Assembly: GCA_001579985.1 (NCBI GenBank)
Contig: LRSR01008257.1
Location: forward strand, 1-20,300
Length of the DNA: 20,300 nt
From: Hypsibius dujardini
Taxonomy: Eukaryota > Tardigrada > Eutardigrada > Parachela > Hypsibiidae
Reading direction: 5' to 3'
The first letter of the stretch is position 1. Every line of letters starts with the position of its first letter. The notes below the pieces were generated by a model. The model worked only from the letters and a program-made list of their open reading frames with translations, was not told the origin of the DNA and made no database searches. The translations under genes were made by a program, and so were the position numbers. Positions 18,101 through 20,300 of the stretch are shown here, in pieces.

Positions 18101-19312
18101 GCCTGGATCGTTTGCGTACCACCAGTAGTAGTCGACCAGGCGACAGGACGCCAGCAAAACCGCCACGGTGATGATTCCCATCGCAATGGTCGTGCTGCGA
18201 CTGATGCTGCAGATCATCTTGTGGTGCAGCGGCGAACAGATGGCGAGGAGCCGGTCAATGCTGAAGGCGACGATAGTCCTACGTTTATAAATAAGGACAA
18301 ATTGGTGTAAAAAGACCCAAGCTTGTTTGAGTGACTCTGTCATCGAACGGTAAGTATCTTATAGAGTTTGTGTCGAAGAGGCTTTATCGTACGATGACAG
18401 AACCTCTCACACCATTCAGGCATACAGGACTGTAATACAGTTGACTTTAAGGGTCGTTTCAAGGGCCTACATGGAAAACTACAAAAAAAACTAAAAAAAA
18501 AACAAAAATGGAAAACTACGAAAATCCAATTTTACGAAGAAAATCTACAATACAGAAAAACTACAATCTTCAGAAAAGAAAAACTACGAAAATTGATTTT
18601 ATTAAAAACGAAAACACAAAGAAAAATTGTTTATTTATTTTACCGTGTTCATAAGGATGTGTATGAGTTTTATGTACGCCCTATATCGTAGGGGCAACGG
18701 GGCAAGGACATGGGAGGACACAACTCTGCCCATTCCTTCCCTTTCGCCGTTCCATTCCGCGCGCCCTCAAAAGCTCAACTTCACGTCCCATCGAACAAAA
18801 CAGGCGAAAGTCATGTCATAAAAGGACAAACAAAGCGAAAACCGAGAAGAAAAGGACAATGTTTGTTTTATTTGTTCGTTTGTTCGTTTGTTCGTTAAGT
18901 TTGCCGCGATGCGTCTGTTAGCACTTATTTTACATTTCGTTGAAGTTGAAACATATTTTAAAAAACATGATAAAAACGAGCTAAAACATATCCTTTCATT
19001 ATAGTTTGAAATTTTAGTTTTCCGTGTGTTTTAGTTTTAGTTTGTTTTTCGAAGTTTTCCCTATTTTGAAGATTTTAGTTTTTCCGTAATTTCACTTTTC
19101 GTTAAATTGGATTTCGTAGTTTGGGTTTTTTCGTTGCATTTTTTCGTAGTTTTCATGTAGGCCGTTTCAGAGGGAGAACGTACCAGTCTGAGACGAACGC
19201 CGCCGTTTCCTGGAGGAAAAGAATGACGCCATTAGCGGCGGACAAGGAGTCGACGATCCAATCCGACGGATCGGGGATGCGATCCTTGGTGTAGGGGCAG
19301 AACTGTGCCCAC
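14520..19312 (-). CDS. Rhodopsin-like (class A) GPCR, probably peptide-receptor type, 5' partial
   Basis: Exons 19312-19184, 18278-18035 and 15125-14520 join in phases 2 and 0 to give about 325 residues. TM3 ends in SIDRLLAICSPL, a DRY variant (DRL, residues 51-53), and the DRL codons lie just after the first splice junction. TM4 is IAMGIITVAVLLASC. TM5 is FVLPALTFLAILTINSVLM. A basic loop with KRKSRLLKLR follows. TM6 contains CVLLYLITQTPSAV with the conserved Pro. TM7 has LNFVLYCAVNPAFR in place of NPxxY. The tail is Arg/Ser-rich. The extracellular loop before TM5 has an NGS glycosylation site. The usual TM3 and loop-2 cysteines that form the conserved disulfide were not seen. TM1 and TM2 must come from exons not found. 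The ligand is unknown; the layout recalls FMRFamide-type and orphan invertebrate receptors. Confidence 0.85.
15261..15467. repeat. 15-bp tandem repeat, about 13 copies (first array)
   Basis: The unit is ATTTGGTACCTCGAC, with the variant ATTTGGCACCCCGAC interspersed. Phase is kept from 15261, apart from one 12-bp unit at 15426. Degenerate relatives extend to about 15580. Being five codons long and free of stops, the array makes open frames on both strands that are not genes. It lies in the 2.9-kb intron of the GPCR gene. Confidence 0.95.
15746..15953. mobile_element. Foldback (MITE-like) element, about 208 bp
   Basis: Inverted termini GGGGTCTGATTTCCGGTAGG and GGGGTCTCATTACCAGTGGG are followed by CCCCCTGG, then TTCAAAAC and CATCAGTTTTTC in both arms. 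The target duplication is not clear. It lies in the GPCR intron. Confidence 0.75.
16152..16320. mobile_element. MITE, near-perfect palindrome, copy 1 of a tandem pair
   Basis: Arms of 77 bp (16152-16228 and 16244-16320) differ at one position and enclose a 15-base loop. Termini are CCAGGCAAACGCTATGGG, with TA at 16150-16151 and 16321-16322. The high arm identity suggests recent mobility or gene conversion. GC-rich arm core: GGTGGCGGAGGGCGCC. Confidence 0.85.
16366..16542. mobile_element. MITE, copy 2 of the tandem pair
   Basis: This is the same family as the preceding element, 45 bp further on. Termini are CCAAGCAAACGCTATGGG, with TA at 16364-16365 and 16543-16544. The left arm has diverged. 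The loop GAGTGTTGTTTA is the reverse complement of the copy 1 loop, so the core is flipped. Confidence 0.85.
16545..17830 (-). other. Remainder of the large GPCR intron
   Basis: No gene was recognised. Two short inverted repeats occur: GTGGGTC/GACCCAC near 16964-16993, and AGTCCAT/ATGGACT near 17014-17040. Single degenerate units such as ATTTGGTACGAC at about 17343 recall the 15-bp arrays. A GTGTGAGTGTGAGTG tract lies near 17480. Confidence 0.45.
17831..17970. repeat. 15-bp tandem repeat, second array, opposite orientation
   Basis: Units such as GTCGGGGTACGAAAT and GTCGGTATACGAGTT recur from 17831, some imperfect. The consensus matches the reverse complement of the 15261-15467 unit at 13 of 15 positions. 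Both arrays sit in the same GPCR intron. Confidence 0.8.
18035..18278 (-). CDS. GPCR internal exon: end of TM3, TM4, loop 2
   Basis: The exon runs from the acceptor AAACGTAG (AG at 18280-18279) to the donor ATTG|GTACGT (18034). Its first base completes a Trp codon, after which TIVAFSIDRLLAICSP follows in frame. It ends in phase 0 after MYNGSL. Confidence 0.85.
18463..19163. mobile_element. Foldback element, about 700 bp, possibly hAT-like
   Basis: The termini GGCCTACATG...CATGTAGGCC are perfect inverted repeats. Arms are filled with many copies of GAAAACTACGAAAAT-like motifs on the left and their complements on the right. Flanks GTTTCAAG and GTTTCAGA agree at 6 of 8 positions, a possible decayed 8-bp duplication as in hAT elements. 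No transposase was seen. The right end lies 19 bp from the GPCR splice donor. A TTCG/TTTG short repeat lies at 18868-18896. Confidence 0.7.
19184..19312 (-). CDS. GPCR exon: loop 1 and start of TM3
   Basis: This exon spans 129 bp between the acceptor GGATTATAG (AG at 19314-19313) and the donor CTG|GTACGT (19183). It encodes WAQFCPYTKDRIPDPSDW and the first half of TM3. It needs two bases of a split codon from an upstream exon, so the gene continues to the right. Confidence 0.75.
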
Positions 19313-19516
19313 CTATAATCCAACGTGTCAAATATCGTCATCGTAATTAACGCGGTATACGGTAGTTAAGGCAGCATTCATGTCGGTCGCGAGAACGCAG
19401 CATTAAATGCAATCAATCACCGTGAAATGGAAGACTGTTCTATCCTCAGGCGTCGAGCCATTATGATTACGTGATGTAAACTGTCGCGTCTCTGCCACGC
19501 CAATGAAGGTCAGTTA

Positions 19517-19606
19517 ATCGAAGGGGGGAGACTTTTGCTTAATCAAATCAATCTAAGGGGGGAGACTTTTGCTTAATCAAAATCAATCGAAGGAGGGAGG
19601 CTTTGC
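19517..19606. repeat. 34-bp tandem repeat, about 3 copies
   Basis: AATC-AAGGGGGGAGACTTTTGCTT-AATCAA recurs from 19517 with poly-G cores at 19521, 19555 and 19590; the third copy has mutations. It lies upstream of the first visible GPCR exon. Confidence 0.85.
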
Positions 19607-20300
19607 AGTTCATAACCGTCTGCCAGATGGTCACGTCAACACGAATCACCTTTCAATCAAATTCTTTGCCATCTCAAAGTTGAGGTCAAAGCTAAGATGC
19701 TTCGCTAAATTTTAGCCCAAAAAAATGCAAAATAAGAGAAAACGACTAAGCAAATTGGATTTGAATTGCAAACGATTTATCAACCCAACGATTTCCAAAT
19801 TATTCCTTCCTCTCACTGGAAAGTGGTGTGATGAGCCTATGTCTGATGGAAGGAGGGCCTTGGGTGATTGCACGCTTGGCAATGCTGCAACTCTTCCAGA
19901 CTGAATTAGTTGCTGCAGTTTTCAGGCAACAAATTCTGGAGAGATTTTCACACTCATTCGTGATTGATTTCGACAAAAACACTCAGCTGGTGAAAACATC
20001 TATGGAAGAGGAATGCTTTGCCCATGTTAGGTAAAATCCAGGGGCTATGGCTTGCTTTTTCCAGTTTGCAAAAATCGGTATTGACAAAACAAAAATGTAT
20101 GTTAACATTAGACTTTTTAGAGGTACAGACATTGCTTAACTTTAATTATGCGCCAAATTATAATTATGATTGCTACTGTGGTAACAGGTGCTACAGATCG
20201 CATAGGAGCACCCACAAATAGGTATTCAATTTTGTCGTACGAAAAAACTTATTCTGGATTATTATATATATACAGTATATTAGTCCCCTTACATGTAACA
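19607..20300. other. Right edge, no supported gene
   Basis: A plus-strand frame (19828-20034) encodes a 68-residue peptide with no recognised family. A possible donor TTAG|GTAAAA follows near 20031. The missing 5' exons of the GPCR were not found here. Confidence 0.35.

Noticed and set aside
20100-20300. Short plus-strand matches resembling a phospholipase A2 loop (YDCYCG) and, in another frame, a dehydrogenase-like VVTGATDRIG
   Set aside because: The two lie in overlapping frames, so at most one could be real. Neither has the rest of its family signature nor a splice model consistent with the upstream frame.
1-20300. tRNA or rRNA genes
   Set aside because: Only isolated T-arm-like matches (for example near 17012) were seen, without acceptor and anticodon stems; no rRNA motif was recognised.

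Overview
This window looks like nuclear DNA of a small invertebrate animal. The recognised genes are split by GT-AG introns, their exons are GC-rich and set in AT-rich introns, and one encodes a rhodopsin-like GPCR and another a Golgi-type fucosyltransferase. Palindromic transposons and short tandem arrays fill the introns and the gaps between genes. A tardigrade-like or similar genome would fit, but nothing in the sequence settles the phylum.

Three genes are recognised, all on the minus strand. (1) At 1023-2136 lie the first two exons of a HypX/HoxX-type formyl-transfer protein, with a possible mitochondrial presequence; the gene continues toward or past the left edge. (2) At 5875-11182 is a complete four-exon gene for an alpha-1,6-fucosyltransferase (FUT8-like, GT23) of 478 residues. 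It has an N-terminal membrane anchor, and its last codons fall inside a 40-bp minisatellite. (3) At 14520-19312 are the last three exons of a class A GPCR, from just before TM3 to the C-terminal tail; its first exons lie beyond the right edge or were not found. Splice phases agree at every junction between identified exons (0 | 0,0,1 | 2,0), which supports the models. The three products have no evident common pathway.

The rest is rich in repeats. There are at least nine foldback or MITE-like elements. Five have or may have TA target duplications (Tc1/mariner style), one is flanked by TTAA, and one has a near-duplicated flank of hAT size. One LTR-like segment is also present. There are about ten tandem arrays with units of 14-40 bp. 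Two arrays of one 15-bp unit lie in opposite orientation within a single GPCR intron. A run of perfect hairpins at 3.87-4.15 kb may be a structured RNA, and an unassigned cysteine-containing exon-like segment lies on the plus strand at 3.45-3.64 kb.

The observations most worth following are the HypX homologue in an animal-like genome, the hairpin cluster, the fucosyltransferase C-terminus inside a minisatellite, and the inverted 15-mer arrays. Homology calls rest on motif recognition by eye; no database search was run.
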